Origin: Sporomusa sp. KB1
GTDB taxonomy: Bacteria > Bacillota > Negativicutes > Sporomusales > Sporomusaceae
DNA length: 64,000 bases
NCBI RefSeq assembly: GCF_007830295.1
Contig: NZ_VLKC01000002.1
Location: 3,328,881-3,392,880, forward strand
Direction of reading: 5' to 3'
Shown here in pieces: positions 17,226 to 26,918 of this stretch (positions are counted from its first letter, which is position 1; every line of letters starts with the position of its first letter). A program made the translations under genes and the position numbers. The notes under the pieces are model-generated. The model searched no databases. It was not told the DNA's origin and saw nothing but the letters and a program-made list of their open reading frames with translations.

Positions 17226-19454
17226 ATGAGTTTATCAGCTAATGCTATTAAGGTTCTTGAAAAACGGTATTTGTCTAAAGATGAAAATGGTCAGCTTTTA
17301 GAAGACGTTAACGGGATGTTCCACCGAGTTGCTAAAGCTGTTGCCAGTGCAGATGCTTCGTATGTTTCAGCAGTCGAGTTGCAGGCTCTTGAGAATGAAT
17401 TCTATGAAATGATGTCTGGTCTGGAGTTTCTGCCAAATTCCCCTACACTTATGAATGCCGGCAGGCCGTTGGGACAATTAAGCGCCTGTTTTGTACTGCC
17501 GATAGAAGACACCATGGAAGATATATTTGAAACAATAAAAAATGCGGCCATGATTCATAAAAGCGGTGGCGGAACAGGTTTTAGTTTTTCAAGATTACGG
17601 CCTAAAGGTGCGGCAGTGAATTCCACAGGTGGAGTTGCCAGTGGTCCGATTAGCTTTATGAAAGTTTTTAATGCCGCAACAGAAGCGGTCAAGCAGGGTG
17701 GTACGAGAAGAGGAGCCAATATGGGGATTCTTAGAGTCGATCATCCTGATATCATGGATTTTATCACTTGTAAAAAAGACAACGCCGATATTACAAATTT
17801 TAATATTAGTGTTGGAATCACGGAAGAATTTATGAAAGCGGTAGAAGAGAATCAGGAATATGAGATAATAGATCCTCATTATAAGACGGCCGCCGGAAAA
17901 TTAAACGCAAGAGAAGTATTTGATGTAATTGTGGACATGGCCTGGAGTAACGGCGAACCTGGAATCATTTTTTTGGACAGGCTTAATCAGGCAAATGTAA
18001 CACCTGCTCTGGGAGAATTTGAAAGCACCAACCCTTGCGGTGAACAGCCGCTGCTTCCTTATGAAGCCTGCAATCTTGGCTCGATAAATTTGAGCTTGAT
18101 GATAAAGAGTGCAGAGAACCAGCCTGAGGTCGACTTTGAACGCATTGGCACTGTTGTTAAAAAAGCGATTCATTTTTTGGACAATGTCATTGATGTCAAT
18201 AAATATCCCCTACCCGAGATTGATCAGATGACCAAAAGCACCAGAAAGATTGGCCTAGGTGTTATGGGGTGGGCAGACCTGCTTTGTCAATTGAATATCC
18301 CCTATAATTCGCAGCAGGCTCTGGAACTTGCCAAGCAAGTGATGGGCTTCATTCAGGAGCAAGCAAGAAAAACGTCAATAGAATTAGCCGAACAAAAAGG
18401 CGTGTTTCCGCAGTTTGAGAACAGCAGTTATCAGCAGCAGGGGATCAGAGTACGCAATGCAACCACAACCACAATAGCGCCAACAGGCACGCTAAGTATC
18501 CTTGCCGGTGTTTCCAGCGGCATTGAACCCTTGTTTGCTTTGTCTTACATAAGAAATGTTATGGATAATGACGAATTAATCGAAACAAATCCATTTTTCA
18601 AGCAAGCTGCCATAAATGGTCAATTCTATACTGATGAATTAATGCGGATAATTGCCAAAAAAGGAACAATAAAAGGGTTGACCGAAATACCGGAATATCT
18701 GCAGGATGTTTTTGTTACCGCCCATGATATTTCTCCGGAATGGCATGTAAAAATGCAGGCGGCATTTCAAAAATATACGGATAATGCTGTCTCGAAGACA
18801 GTAAATCTCAGTAGTAAAGCAACCCGTCAAGACGTTGCTGACGTATTTAACTTAGCCTATCAGACTGGCTGCAAAGGGGTAACAATCTACCGGGACGGCA
18901 GCCGGGATTCGCAGGTGCTTAATATCGGTAAAGTTAATGTCAAAGAAACAACCGAACAGGAAAACACCCTTGTTGACACAAAACAAGGCTTTTTCGCACC
19001 AAGATCCAGACCGGATATCACTACCGGCTTTACGGAAAAAGTCAAAATAGGCTGTGGCTCGATATTTATTACAGTAAATTATGATCAGCACGGCATCTGC
19101 GAGGTTTTCACCAACACCGGCCGGGCAGGCGGCTGCCCGTCGCAATCTGAGGCTACGGCCAGACTGGTCTCAATCGCATTACGCTCCGGCATGGATGTAA
19201 ATTCGATAATCGATCAGCTAAAGGGAATACGGTGCCATTCCACAATCAGGCAAAATGACTTGAAGGTATTATCCTGTCCTGATGCTATTGGCAAGGTTAT
19301 CGAAAAAGTAATGAAATACCAAAATGGCGAGAAAGTTGAAGTTGATAATAGCTGCAGCGTATCCAGCAATGCCTGTCCTGAATGCGGTAAGGCGCTTGAA
19401 TATGAAAGCGGCTGTGTAATTTGTAGGAGTTGCGGGTTTAGTAAGTGCGGGTGA
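17226..19454 (+). CDS. nrdJ: Adenosylcobalamin-dependent ribonucleotide reductase (class II)
   Basis: 742 residues from the ATG at 17226 (AGGGGG upstream); the frame is open further upstream, through the promoter and NrdR boxes, so that part is not coding. Class II RNR features: LNSPTLMNAG-type entry (LPNSPTLMNAG), SACFVLPIEDTMEDIF, GGGTGFSFSRLRPKGA, the radical-site block NPCGEQPLLPYEACNLGS, and TTTIAPTGTLSILAG. The C-terminal TSCPD-type domain (LSCPDAIGK) and a zinc ribbon (CPECG and CRSCG) follow. It reduces ribonucleotides to deoxyribonucleotides with coenzyme B12. It is a single-gene unit under NrdR control. Its last 400 bases are duplicated at 53234-53634. Confidence 0.96.
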   Translation: MSLSANAIKVLEKRYLSKDENGQLLEDVNGMFHRVAKAVASADASYVSAVELQALENEFYEMMSGLEFLPNSPTLMNAGRPLGQLSACFVLPIEDTMEDIFETIKNAAMIHKSGGGTGFSFSRLRPKGAAVNSTGGVASGPISFMKVFNAATEAVKQGGTRRGANMGILRVDHPDIMDFITCKKDNADITNFNISVGITEEFMKAVEENQEYEIIDPHYKTAAGKLNAREVFDVIVDMAWSNGEPGIIFLDRLNQANVTPALGEFESTNPCGEQPLLPYEACNLGSINLSLMIKSAENQPEVDFERIGTVVKKAIHFLDNVIDVNKYPLPEIDQMTKSTRKIGLGVMGWADLLCQLNIPYNSQQALELAKQVMGFIQEQARKTSIELAEQKGVFPQFENSSYQQQGIRVRNATTTTIAPTGTLSILAGVSSGIEPLFALSYIRNVMDNDELIETNPFFKQAAINGQFYTDELMRIIAKKGTIKGLTEIPEYLQDVFVTAHDISPEWHVKMQAAFQKYTDNAVSKTVNLSSKATRQDVADVFNLAYQTGCKGVTIYRDGSRDSQVLNIGKVNVKETTEQENTLVDTKQGFFAPRSRPDITTGFTEKVKIGCGSIFITVNYDQHGICEVFTNTGRAGGCPSQSEATARLVSIALRSGMDVNSIIDQLKGIRCHSTIRQNDLKVLSCPDAIGKVIEKVMKYQNGEKVEVDNSCSVSSNACPECGKALEYESGCVICRSCGFSKCG

Positions 19455-19460
19455 GAAGAG
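19060..19460 (+). repeat. 401-bp direct repeat, copy 1 (3' end of nrdJ)
   Basis: It is 96.8 percent identical by eye (13 differences, no gaps) to 53234-53634. It covers the TSCPD domain and zinc ribbon of nrdJ plus six bases after the stop codon. A 187-base run (19224-19410) is identical in the two copies. Confidence 0.93.
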
Positions 19461-19490
19461 CAAATCCTTCATAGGGGGAGTTGTAAGGGG

Positions 19491-19529
19491 GCTGTGGAAA
19501 GCTTAGAGATAAGTTTCCACAGCTTTTTT
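19491..19529 (+). terminator. nrdJ terminator
   Basis: Perfect 10-bp stem (19491-19500 with 19514-19523) followed by TTTTTT. Confidence 0.85.
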
Positions 19530-19607
19530 GTGCTTTATTCAACTGGAATTTTCCAAGCAAGTTTTAAGGTTAAATTATAAATAATTACCAAAAGCAACAA
19601 TGCTAAA

Positions 19608-19636
19608 ATCCTGCAGATTTTTGCAGGATTTTTGGA
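19608..19636 (+). terminator. Second intrinsic terminator
   Basis: 8-bp stem ATCCTGCA-type (19608-19615 with 19622-19629) followed by TTTTGG. It lies between nrdJ and the exonuclease gene. The rest of 19530-19805 is AT-rich with no gene seen. Confidence 0.55.
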
Positions 19637-19805
19637 TTTTATGGTAAACGGTAATAATAAATGTTTTATTATCCATAAATTAATTTATTTGATTAGGAAG
19701 ACTCGGTAGAGGTGATATACTCAGTGATTTATTATGGACGTACCAAGGAAGATTCACTGACGGCTTTAGCACGTTGTATATAGTATGCAAAGGGGTCTAA
19801 AATAA

Positions 19806-20354
19806 ATGGAATTTGTGTCTATTGACTTTGAAACAGCTAATCAAAAATGGGATAGCGTGTGCGCAGTAGGTATGATAATGGTAAAAAACGAAGAAATTGT
19901 CGATGAATATTATTCCCTGGTTAACCCGGAAGACCATTTTAACTCGATTAATGTCAATATTCATGGGATTACCGCCAAAGATGTAGCTAATATGCCAAAC
20001 TTCGATACGATCAGCAGGCAAATGTGGCCGTGGTTATCGGGGAACTTGGTTATCGCGCATAATGCCGCCTTTGATATTAATGTCCTGAAGAAGGTAGCGC
20101 AGAAATATAAACTGATTGTGCCGGAATTTTCCTACGCCTGTACCTGTCAGATAGCCAGACTGGCATGGAGAAGCCTGGAAAACTACCGCCTCTCTACAGT
20201 TGCACGTCATCTATCACTGGAGCTTCAACATCATAACGCCCTATCCGACGCCAGAGCCTGTGCCAGGATTATGGTTCAGGTCATGAAAGAATATGGTTGT
20301 GAAGATATGACAGGGTTAAATCGCAAAACAGGGTATAGGGTGAGACGGGGGTGA
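19806..20354 (+). CDS. DEDDh 3'-5' exonuclease (DnaQ-like)
   Basis: 182 residues. The DEDDh motifs are clear: SIDFETA (ExoI, Asp and Glu), HNAAFDINVL (ExoII) and HNALSDARACA (ExoIII with His and Asp). It is a stand-alone proofreading-like exonuclease of the DNA polymerase III epsilon superfamily; similar small proteins degrade single-stranded DNA or short oligonucleotides. The ribosome binding site is weak (AAAGGGG nearby). Confidence 0.88.
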   Translation: MEFVSIDFETANQKWDSVCAVGMIMVKNEEIVDEYYSLVNPEDHFNSINVNIHGITAKDVANMPNFDTISRQMWPWLSGNLVIAHNAAFDINVLKKVAQKYKLIVPEFSYACTCQIARLAWRSLENYRLSTVARHLSLELQHHNALSDARACARIMVQVMKEYGCEDMTGLNRKTGYRVRRG

Positions 20355-20460
20355 TAGACAGTTGAGTGGACGTCCCCACCGCCGCTCCAAAGCTGGTGAG
20401 AGATTGTTTTCGACAAACTCGTCCCCGCCACAAATTATATAGCTGAAAGGAGAGAGAAAA

Positions 20461-20634
20461 ATGGCAGTTGTAAAATGCACAAAATGTGGAGAAGTGTTTA
20501 ATACAGACGGAGCAATACTAAAACCGATAGGCGATGGTGGATATTTAGAATGTTGTCCCAAATGCGGGAGCACGAGTGTATATTATGTGGACGATTTCCA
20601 AAACGACGAGGATAGATTATGGGAGGGGTTTTAA
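20461..20634 (+). CDS. Small zinc-ribbon protein (57 residues)
   Basis: A short reading frame starting at an ATG with a good GAAAGGAGAG ribosome binding site. The product begins MAVVKCTKCGEVF and has a second pair CCPKCGS about 25 residues later, so a four-cysteine zinc ribbon is likely. The acidic tail is DDFQNDEDRLWEGF. It lies 106 bases after the exonuclease gene and may share its transcript. No specific function is known. Confidence 0.6.
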   Translation: MAVVKCTKCGEVFNTDGAILKPIGDGGYLECCPKCGSTSVYYVDDFQNDEDRLWEGF

Positions 20635-20702
20635 GAAAGGAGGGACAGTTCAACCTGGCCCGACCATGGGAAGACATAACCACCGTCCCGCGTCTTGTAA
20701 AA

Positions 20703-20744
20703 AATCACTCCCAATTCTATTTTACCATAAAACTGGAAGTGATT
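20703..20744 (-). terminator. Candidate terminator of the URO-D gene
   Basis: Inverted repeat 20703-20713 with 20734-20744 (one mismatch); on the minus strand it is followed by a T run. It lies about 50 bases past the 3' end of the minus-strand gene. A half-site of the REP-like palindrome (ACCACCGTCCC, 20679-20689) lies next to it. Confidence 0.5.
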
Positions 20745-20794
20745 GTATTTTTGTCTACAGTCTGACCATCATATATATAAGATGGTATATATAA

Positions 20795-21916
20795 CTATTT
20801 TCCTGTGCAGGCGCTAATCAAGGCTTTAACGTTTTCTGGTTTTGCATTAGCCGGAATATCGCAACCTGAAGCCATAATAAAACCGGACGGACCAATTTCA
20901 TTAATCAGTTTAGTCGCATATTTGTAGACGTCATCAGGAGTCCCTAAGGATAACATTGCCGCCGGAACATCGCCAGAAATACACATATGATTGCCTAATA
21001 CTTCTTTTATCTTAAATATATTGGTAGATCCATCAGGAGCAAAAATACACTTACCTTTAGGCAACTGACGGAAAAATTCTAGATCGCGTTCCCAATTAGA
21101 ATCAAGATGCAATACCGCAATCATGCCGCCGTCAACCACTGCCTCGACCACCTGTTTATAGTAAGGCCATACAAAACGTTGCCACGTTTTGGGAGATAAG
21201 AATTCGCTTGCACCACGCCAGCCGCCAACCCAGGCAGCTGGTGGTTTTTGATCAGCTGGCAGCGAAGCGATTGCTTTAACATTTGCTAAATTATCTTGTT
21301 GCATGACGTCAAACACTGCCTGTACTTTATCCGGTATTTTGAACATATCCTTGATAAATCTGACCATCGTCCGGCCACCGCAGAGCATTTCAAGCGGAAT
21401 CGTAAATATTGCCGGTGAAAACGGTATGATGCCGTTTTCAAGAAATTTTTTGGCGGCAGTTGGCGCATAAGATAAAGCTGGTAAAATTTTTTCTTCGAGA
21501 ATATTATCCATGCGTTCGCGGAAGAAATGCGTCGACCAAGCATTCCATCCTTTATCGATAATAGTATCATAGTCGTCAATTGTAATCATTTCTGCTTCAT
21601 CCATCTGCCAAAGAGTTCCTTCCGGCAGTTGATAACCGGGAAGTTTTACTTTGTTATACCAGAGTGAGCTAAGTACTGGAACATAAAAAAATGTTTGTTG
21701 AACACCGTCAATATCGCCAAACGATGTAAATGATTTAAATATAATTTCGTTTCCAAGTTCTACATTTAAGGAAAATTCCGATAGTTTTACTCCCATGTGT
21801 TTGGCACAAAAGGCTGTTGCGCAGGGGATAACTGGAATTCTATCCGGTTTTCCAAGAGAAACTGCTGTTTGGATACGTGTCATCTTTTCAGCTAATACTT
21901 GTTCTGTGGTTTCCAT
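20795..21916 (-). CDS. Uroporphyrinogen decarboxylase-family protein, probable corrinoid methyltransferase-type
   Basis: 373 residues. The whole chain fits the URO-D fold family used by MtaA/CmuA-type methyltransferases: DRIPVIPCATAFCAKHMG at the N terminus, IAVLHLDSNWERDLEFF in the middle (His and Asp likely metal or substrate ligands), and a C-terminal ISGDVPAAMLSLGTPDDVY block. It is not a heme enzyme by context: no heme genes are near. Acetogenic Sporomusa-type bacteria have many such proteins for O-demethylation. No corrinoid protein gene is adjacent. The divergent LysR gene and the palindrome between them suggest regulation by that LysR. The substrate is unknown. Confidence 0.75.
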   Translation of the reverse strand: METTEQVLAEKMTRIQTAVSLGKPDRIPVIPCATAFCAKHMGVKLSEFSLNVELGNEIIFKSFTSFGDIDGVQQTFFYVPVLSSLWYNKVKLPGYQLPEGTLWQMDEAEMITIDDYDTIIDKGWNAWSTHFFRERMDNILEEKILPALSYAPTAAKKFLENGIIPFSPAIFTIPLEMLCGGRTMVRFIKDMFKIPDKVQAVFDVMQQDNLANVKAIASLPADQKPPAAWVGGWRGASEFLSPKTWQRFVWPYYKQVVEAVVDGGMIAVLHLDSNWERDLEFFRQLPKGKCIFAPDGSTNIFKIKEVLGNHMCISGDVPAAMLSLGTPDDVYKYATKLINEIGPSGFIMASGCDIPANAKPENVKALISACTGK

Positions 21917-21996
21917 TTTCTTATAGCCTCCTCAATAATAAGTTTTAGGATATATATCAATAATAATTTATAATAAAACGTAAAGGAAATCTTTTA

Positions 21997-22027
21997 TTCC
22001 GATATTTGTCTATCGGAAAAACCGATA
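21997..22027. promoter_or_regulatory. Probable LysR-type operator
   Basis: Perfect dyad TTCCGATA-N6-TATCGGAA (21997-22018), which contains the ATA-N6-TAT core typical of LysR sites, followed by a third half-site CCGATA at 22022-22027. It lies in the 361-base divergent region between the URO-D gene and the LysR gene; the rest of that region is AT-rich with no gene seen. Confidence 0.6.
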
Positions 22028-22277
22028 CTAGTAAGCTACAAAACTAACAAAATAATTTGTGCACGAGAATTGAATAAGTAATTTCCATTGTAATTTTCGC
22101 TAGTTTTAATTATAATCATTAAAAATGCGAAAATTGAAAAAATATTAAAGAGGTAATACTTTATTGATAATTAAAATAAGGTGACTATTAAAAGTAAGAA
22201 TTAGTCCCAAGGAATCATTCTTTTAATAACTAATTAGTCTGTTTTAAGAGTTCTGTGCGGATCGGAGAACAAAAACA

Positions 22278-23225
22278 ATGAACATGCGTCAACTCGAATA
22301 CTTTATCTCAGTAGCAACAAATTTAAATTTTACTAAAGCAGCTAAACAGCTTTATATTTCGCAGTCTACCTTGAGTGAGCAAATATTGGAATTAGAAAAA
22401 ATACTTGGTGTAAAATTATTTCTGCGCAATAGTCATTCGGTTCAGCTTACGGCTTCCGGAATAGCTTTTTTAAAAGAAGCTAAGGAAATAATAAATAAAG
22501 TGGATGAATCAATTCAAATAGCTCGGCAAGCCGAATCTGCAATTACTGGAAGTCTAAGGATCGGAATTTTAGATGGTTTAGAATACCAATTTTTATCTAA
22601 AGTACTTAAGAACTTTAGGAGAAAATATCCCAAAGTTACACTTAATTTTGCCATTTATGATTTATTTTCTCTTGACAAGTTATTGTATCAAAATAATTTG
22701 GATATTGGCTTTACCATGTCTTCACCTTTGGACAAATTCGTGGAGTTAAACTGCAAGGTAATTTATACTGATACCTTTTACATGGCTTTACCTGAACATA
22801 ATCCGATAAATGAAACCCAGTTAAAGTTTTTTAATCTTGATCGGGAAACATTTTATTTTGAATCTAGTGGGCGCAGTCGGGATCACCTTATTCGAATTTG
22901 CTCTCACCGCTTAGGTATAGCGCCAAAGATTAAAATAACTCATAGAGTGGATCTTATGCTTCTGAATGTTGAATCTGGTACTGGGGTTGCAATTTACCCG
23001 CGTATCATTTTAGAGAATAAATCTAAAGATGGACTTAACTATATCCACCTTGAAGGTGAAGAAGATTATCCAGATAGCTATGCTAACTTAATTGCAATCT
23101 GGAAGAAGGGTAACACAAACCCATGTATTTCTCTCTTAATTGAGGAGGTTGAATCAATCACAAAATGGACAGAATCAGGTTCGAATTCTGCCGCTCCGAT
23201 CAGTAACAACAAACCCAAAAAGTAA
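22278..23225 (+). CDS. LysR-family transcriptional regulator
   Basis: 315 residues. The N-terminal winged helix-turn-helix (about 1-60) reads LNFTKAAKQLYISQSTLSEQI and ELEKILGVKLF, the standard LysR pattern. The rest is the periplasmic-binding-protein-like effector domain. It is transcribed divergently from the URO-D-family gene and most likely controls it through the dyad at 21997-22027. The effector is unknown. Confidence 0.92.
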   Translation: MNMRQLEYFISVATNLNFTKAAKQLYISQSTLSEQILELEKILGVKLFLRNSHSVQLTASGIAFLKEAKEIINKVDESIQIARQAESAITGSLRIGILDGLEYQFLSKVLKNFRRKYPKVTLNFAIYDLFSLDKLLYQNNLDIGFTMSSPLDKFVELNCKVIYTDTFYMALPEHNPINETQLKFFNLDRETFYFESSGRSRDHLIRICSHRLGIAPKIKITHRVDLMLLNVESGTGVAIYPRIILENKSKDGLNYIHLEGEEDYPDSYANLIAIWKKGNTNPCISLLIEEVESITKWTESGSNSAAPISNNKPKK

Positions 23226-23267
23226 CAATTGACATAATAACATTAGAAGAGTGTCAGGGGACGGGGT

Positions 23268-25160
23268 GTGCGCCAAGCAAAGGGTGCATCATATAGCGGG
23301 TGGAACCCCCGCTGAATAAGGTTTAGCAAACCATTCATAGCGAGTCTTGGACGGTATGGGGTAACTCATGCGGTTAAGCGTAGACAGCATGATAGCAGGC
23401 CGTAAGCGGAAGCTGAAGGGAATGAGCCACGAAATCCCAATTAAGAGGGCTGATGCGGTACTCCGAGCAGAAAGCAATATTGATATATTCGCTATGCGAG
23501 AATATATCGGCCTCTTCGGGGTCAAAGACCACGGCATGTTATACACAGTTATGATGCATCAACTTGGGAGACCCTGCTCGTTCTTTACGCAGAGAAAGTA
23601 AGGCTAACAAGCGATAAGAAAGTTAGGAAGCCGAATACGGCAGGGAGTCAGATTACTGTATAGTACTGATGAAGCAGGGTAATGCCTGCAGAGGGAAGGC
23701 GGTAACACAATATCGACCTTAATAGGGAAACATACACTACACGCGGAGGTAGGAAACATATGGAAACAAAACTGGCAAGGATAGCAGAAGTAGCCAATGC
23801 GAAGCCGGAGGAGAAGTTTACCTCACTCGCGCACCTGATTAACGCCGAAATGATAAAGGCCTGTCATAAACAAATGGACAAGAAAAAGGCAGTAGGTATT
23901 GACGAAGTAACCAAGGAAGAATACGAAGATAACTTAGATAACAACGTAAAAGATTTGATAGCCAGGATGAAAAGGCAAGCCTACAAACCACAATCTGTAA
24001 AAAGGGTGTATATACCAAAACCTGGAACAGATAAGAAAAGACCGCTAGGAATACCAGCCTATGAAGATAAGATGGTACAATTAGCCTTAGCCAAAATCTT
24101 GAATGCCATATATGAACAGGATTTTCTCGAATGCTCATTCGGATTTAGACCGCAGAGAAGCTGCCATGATGCGCTGAAAGTGCTAAATGTTATCGTAAAC
24201 AAGCCGGCAATTAATTATGTTGTAGATGCCGATATAAAGGGGTTCTTTGACCATGTAGACCATGAATGGATGATGAAATTCATAAAACATCGGATAGCCG
24301 ACCCAAATATTCAAAGACTAATCAGCAGATTTATGAAAGCTGGAGTAATAGAAGCCGGTATCCGCAAAGAAACGCCTGAAGGAGTACCGCAGGGCGGACC
24401 AATCTCTCCGATACTTGCTAATATTTATCTGCATTATGTAATGGATTTATGGTTTGAGAAGCGAATACGGAGGCAATGCAAAGGCTCATCGTACATGGTA
24501 AGATATGCAGATGATGCCGTCTTTTGTTTTCAATATGAAAACGAGGCAAAAGAATTCTATCAGCAACTATTAGCACGTTTAAAAGAATTCAATCTTGAAA
24601 TAGCAACCGAGAAAACCAAAATTATCAACTTGGGAAAAAGGAAGAATGGAGATAATGATGATGTTCCGGGAAATTTTGATTTCCTAGGGTTTACTCATTA
24701 TCCAACCAAGAACAACAACGGTCAAACAGTGGTTAGGCGCAAAACAAGCAAGAAGAAATATAAAGCCAGCCTGTTAAGAGTTAAAGATTGGATAAAGGTA
24801 AATAGGTGCACGCCAATAAGGGAGTTTATGCAAAAGTTGAAATTAAAATTGCAGGGATACTGTAGATATTATGGTGTTACAGGCAATAGATATGCATTAA
24901 GCGACTTTATTGACGAAACCAAAAGGCTCCTTTATAAATGGCTCAACCGAAGAAGTCAAAAGAAAAGCTTTGATTGGAGCAAATTCAATTTATTCATGAA
25001 AAAGTACCCGCTTCCCAGGGCGAATACCTTTATAAACATCTTTGAATTAGGTGCAGGAAAGAGCTACGTTATGTGAATGATAAAGTGAAGAGCCGGATGC
25101 CTTAATTGGGCACGTCCGGTTCTGTGAGGGCTTGGGGCAGTGATGCTCCGGCTACTTGAT
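23268..25160 (+). mobile_element. Group II intron with maturase gene
   Basis: The 5' end GTGCGCCAAGCAAAGGGTG at 23268 matches the GUGYG start of bacterial group II introns (an overlapping GTGTG at 23266 is an alternative). Domain V is plain at 25090-25123, starting GAGCCGGATGCC and ending CACGTCCGGTTCT. A domain VI-like hairpin and a CTACTTGAT-type 3' end follow near 25160. The reverse transcriptase gene lies in the usual domain IV position. Total length is about 1.9 kb, apparently intact. The 5' exon ends with GTGTCAGGGGACGG, half of the REP-like palindrome seen elsewhere, and the 3' side abuts a terminator hairpin (25170-25198). The exact ends are uncertain by a few bases. Confidence 0.85.
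23760..25076 (+). CDS. ltrA: Group II intron reverse transcriptase/maturase
   Basis: 438 residues. The RT domain has AYEDKMVQLALAKIL, SFGFRPQRSCHDAL, the VDADIKGFFDHVDH block and catalytic YADD in VRYADDAVF, then PQGGPISPILANI. The maturase (X) domain follows from about residue 310 to 420. No HNH endonuclease domain is present; the protein ends shortly after domain X. It assists splicing and retrohoming of its intron. It appears intact. Confidence 0.93.
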   Translation: METKLARIAEVANAKPEEKFTSLAHLINAEMIKACHKQMDKKKAVGIDEVTKEEYEDNLDNNVKDLIARMKRQAYKPQSVKRVYIPKPGTDKKRPLGIPAYEDKMVQLALAKILNAIYEQDFLECSFGFRPQRSCHDALKVLNVIVNKPAINYVVDADIKGFFDHVDHEWMMKFIKHRIADPNIQRLISRFMKAGVIEAGIRKETPEGVPQGGPISPILANIYLHYVMDLWFEKRIRRQCKGSSYMVRYADDAVFCFQYENEAKEFYQQLLARLKEFNLEIATEKTKIINLGKRKNGDNDDVPGNFDFLGFTHYPTKNNNGQTVVRRKTSKKKYKASLLRVKDWIKVNRCTPIREFMQKLKLKLQGYCRYYGVTGNRYALSDFIDETKRLLYKWLNRRSQKKSFDWSKFNLFMKKYPLPRANTFINIFELGAGKSYVM

Positions 25161-25169
25161 TATTACTAA

Positions 25170-25198
25170 AGAGCTACTGCCAAGTAGGCAGTAGCTCT
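25170..25198 (-). terminator. Terminator of the chemoreceptor gene
   Basis: Perfect 12-bp stem (25170-25181 with 25187-25198, 5-base loop) just past the 3' end of the minus-strand gene. On the minus strand it is followed by a T-containing stretch. Confidence 0.75.
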
Positions 25199-25202
25199 AA
25201 CT

Positions 25203-26918
25203 TTAAACTTTGAATTTCTGAATAACATTCTGTAACTCTTCCGCCATCTTAGCCAACGCCTGGCTAGACGATGCAATTTCTTCCATAGAAGCCAATTGTT
25301 CTTCGGTTGCGGCAGAAACTGTCTGCGTATGTGCTGATGCCTCTTTACTAATTTTATCAACATCTTTGACCGACGCCACTATGTGCTGACTGCTGGCAGC
25401 CATCTGCTCAATTGCCGCCGAAATATCATTAACCTGATCTGATACGCGCCCAATCAGGCTCACAATTTCATCAAAAGTCCTGCCTGCCTCATTAACCACT
25501 TCTGTGCCTGTCTTAACCTCACGTGTACCCTCATTCATAGCATATACAGCCTTGTCGGTATCCTCCCTGATTTCACCGATGAGCTCAGCTATTTGTTTAG
25601 CCGCGTCTTGTGATTGTTCAGCCAGCTTTCGTACTTCTTCAGCTACTACTGCAAAACCGCGTCCCTGTTCGCCCGCCCGAGCTGCTTCAATAGCTGCGTT
25701 AAGTGCTAGAAGATTCGTCTGCCCTGCAATGCCGGAAATTGTATCAACTATTGTGCCTATTTCCTGAGAGCGTCCACCTAATTTGCTTACCAATTGCGCT
25801 GAATCGTCAACTGATTTTTCGATCTGTACCATTTGGTTCGTTGCCTTCTGTACTGCCTTACTGCCTTCCTGAGCAGCCGAAGATGTCTGTTGTGCCGTAG
25901 CGGCTACATTACTAGCGTTAGCAGCAATCTCTTGTATTCCGGCAGATAATTGTTCAACAGTATTAGTTGTCTCATCCACTGCTTTTAGTTGATTTGTTGC
26001 CCCTGATGCTACATCAGTAATAGCTGTGGCCACCTGGTTAGCTGCCTGAGATGCCTGGTCTGAACTAGCGGTTAATTCCTCCGAAGAAGCGGCCACCTGC
26101 TCGGACGATTCGTTGACATGTTTCAAAACTGTACGGAGACTGCTGCGCATGCTGGTCAAAGCCTCGGCTACTTGGCCAATCTCATCTTTTCTCTTTACCG
26201 TACGCGGTTTGTCACGGAAATCTCCGGTGGCCAATTCGCCGCAGAATGTTACCATAAGTTGTAACGGGTTTTCTATCATTCTGTTAATGAGCCAACCGCT
26301 TAAGCCCAGCACAACAAACGCAATTATAATAATTCCGACCATAATCTGTGCGGCCCTAGCTTCAGCGGCCTGGGTGTCAACATTCATTTGCTCAGCTAAT
26401 TTTTGGATATACATAGTATAATCTCTCATACTGCTAATATATGCGTTAGCTAATGGTTCCAAGCTCGTTGCATATAACGCATAAGCTTCCGCATTTTTAT
26501 TTTGCAGTACCAGTTCTAAAATTGGTCCTCTAGCTGCACGATATTTTTGCTGGGCATCTTTTACTTTAGCCAGCAATTCATCCGACTTCTGATCAAAATG
26601 CATTTTTTCTAAGCTTTCTATATTTTTTCCGACCATTTCTACTCTATCGTCAATAGATTTTTTAAGTTCGCGATTTTTCACTTCGCCAGTTGTCAACATT
26701 AACTCTAATAAATTCCCATTTGCAGTTCTTATAAATGCAGCAATTTCAACCGCCAGCCGAACAGGAACTAACCGATTTTCATACATGGTAACCATATCCT
26801 TACTGGCTTGTTGCAAATAATAATAGCCGGTAAAGCCTACAGCCCCCAACGATATAAATGCAACAAGAATTAAAATGCCTAATTTCATACGTACTTTCAT
26901 ATTACTCAAAAAATTCAT
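25203..26918 (-). CDS. Methyl-accepting chemotaxis protein
   Basis: 571 residues from the ATG at 26918 (GGAGG six bases upstream); an earlier TTG is not needed. The N-terminal transmembrane helix lies at about 10-32, then a four-helix-bundle-type ligand domain of about 150 residues, a second helix near 195-215, a HAMP region, and the long coiled-coil signalling domain with the tip sequence [20 protein letters not shown] and [11 protein letters not shown]. It senses a small ligand outside the cell and controls CheA. The transcript is single. The ligand is unknown. Confidence 0.95.
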   Translation of the reverse strand: MNFLSNMKVRMKLGILILVAFISLGAVGFTGYYYLQQASKDMVTMYENRLVPVRLAVEIAAFIRTANGNLLELMLTTGEVKNRELKKSIDDRVEMVGKNIESLEKMHFDQKSDELLAKVKDAQQKYRAARGPILELVLQNKNAEAYALYATSLEPLANAYISSMRDYTMYIQKLAEQMNVDTQAAEARAAQIMVGIIIIAFVVLGLSGWLINRMIENPLQLMVTFCGELATGDFRDKPRTVKRKDEIGQVAEALTSMRSSLRTVLKHVNESSEQVAASSEELTASSDQASQAANQVATAITDVASGATNQLKAVDETTNTVEQLSAGIQEIAANASNVAATAQQTSSAAQEGSKAVQKATNQMVQIEKSVDDSAQLVSKLGGRSQEIGTIVDTISGIAGQTNLLALNAAIEAARAGEQGRGFAVVAEEVRKLAEQSQDAAKQIAELIGEIREDTDKAVYAMNEGTREVKTGTEVVNEAGRTFDEIVSLIGRVSDQVNDISAAIEQMAASSQHIVASVKDVDKISKEASAHTQTVSAATEEQLASMEEIASSSQALAKMAEELQNVIQKFKV

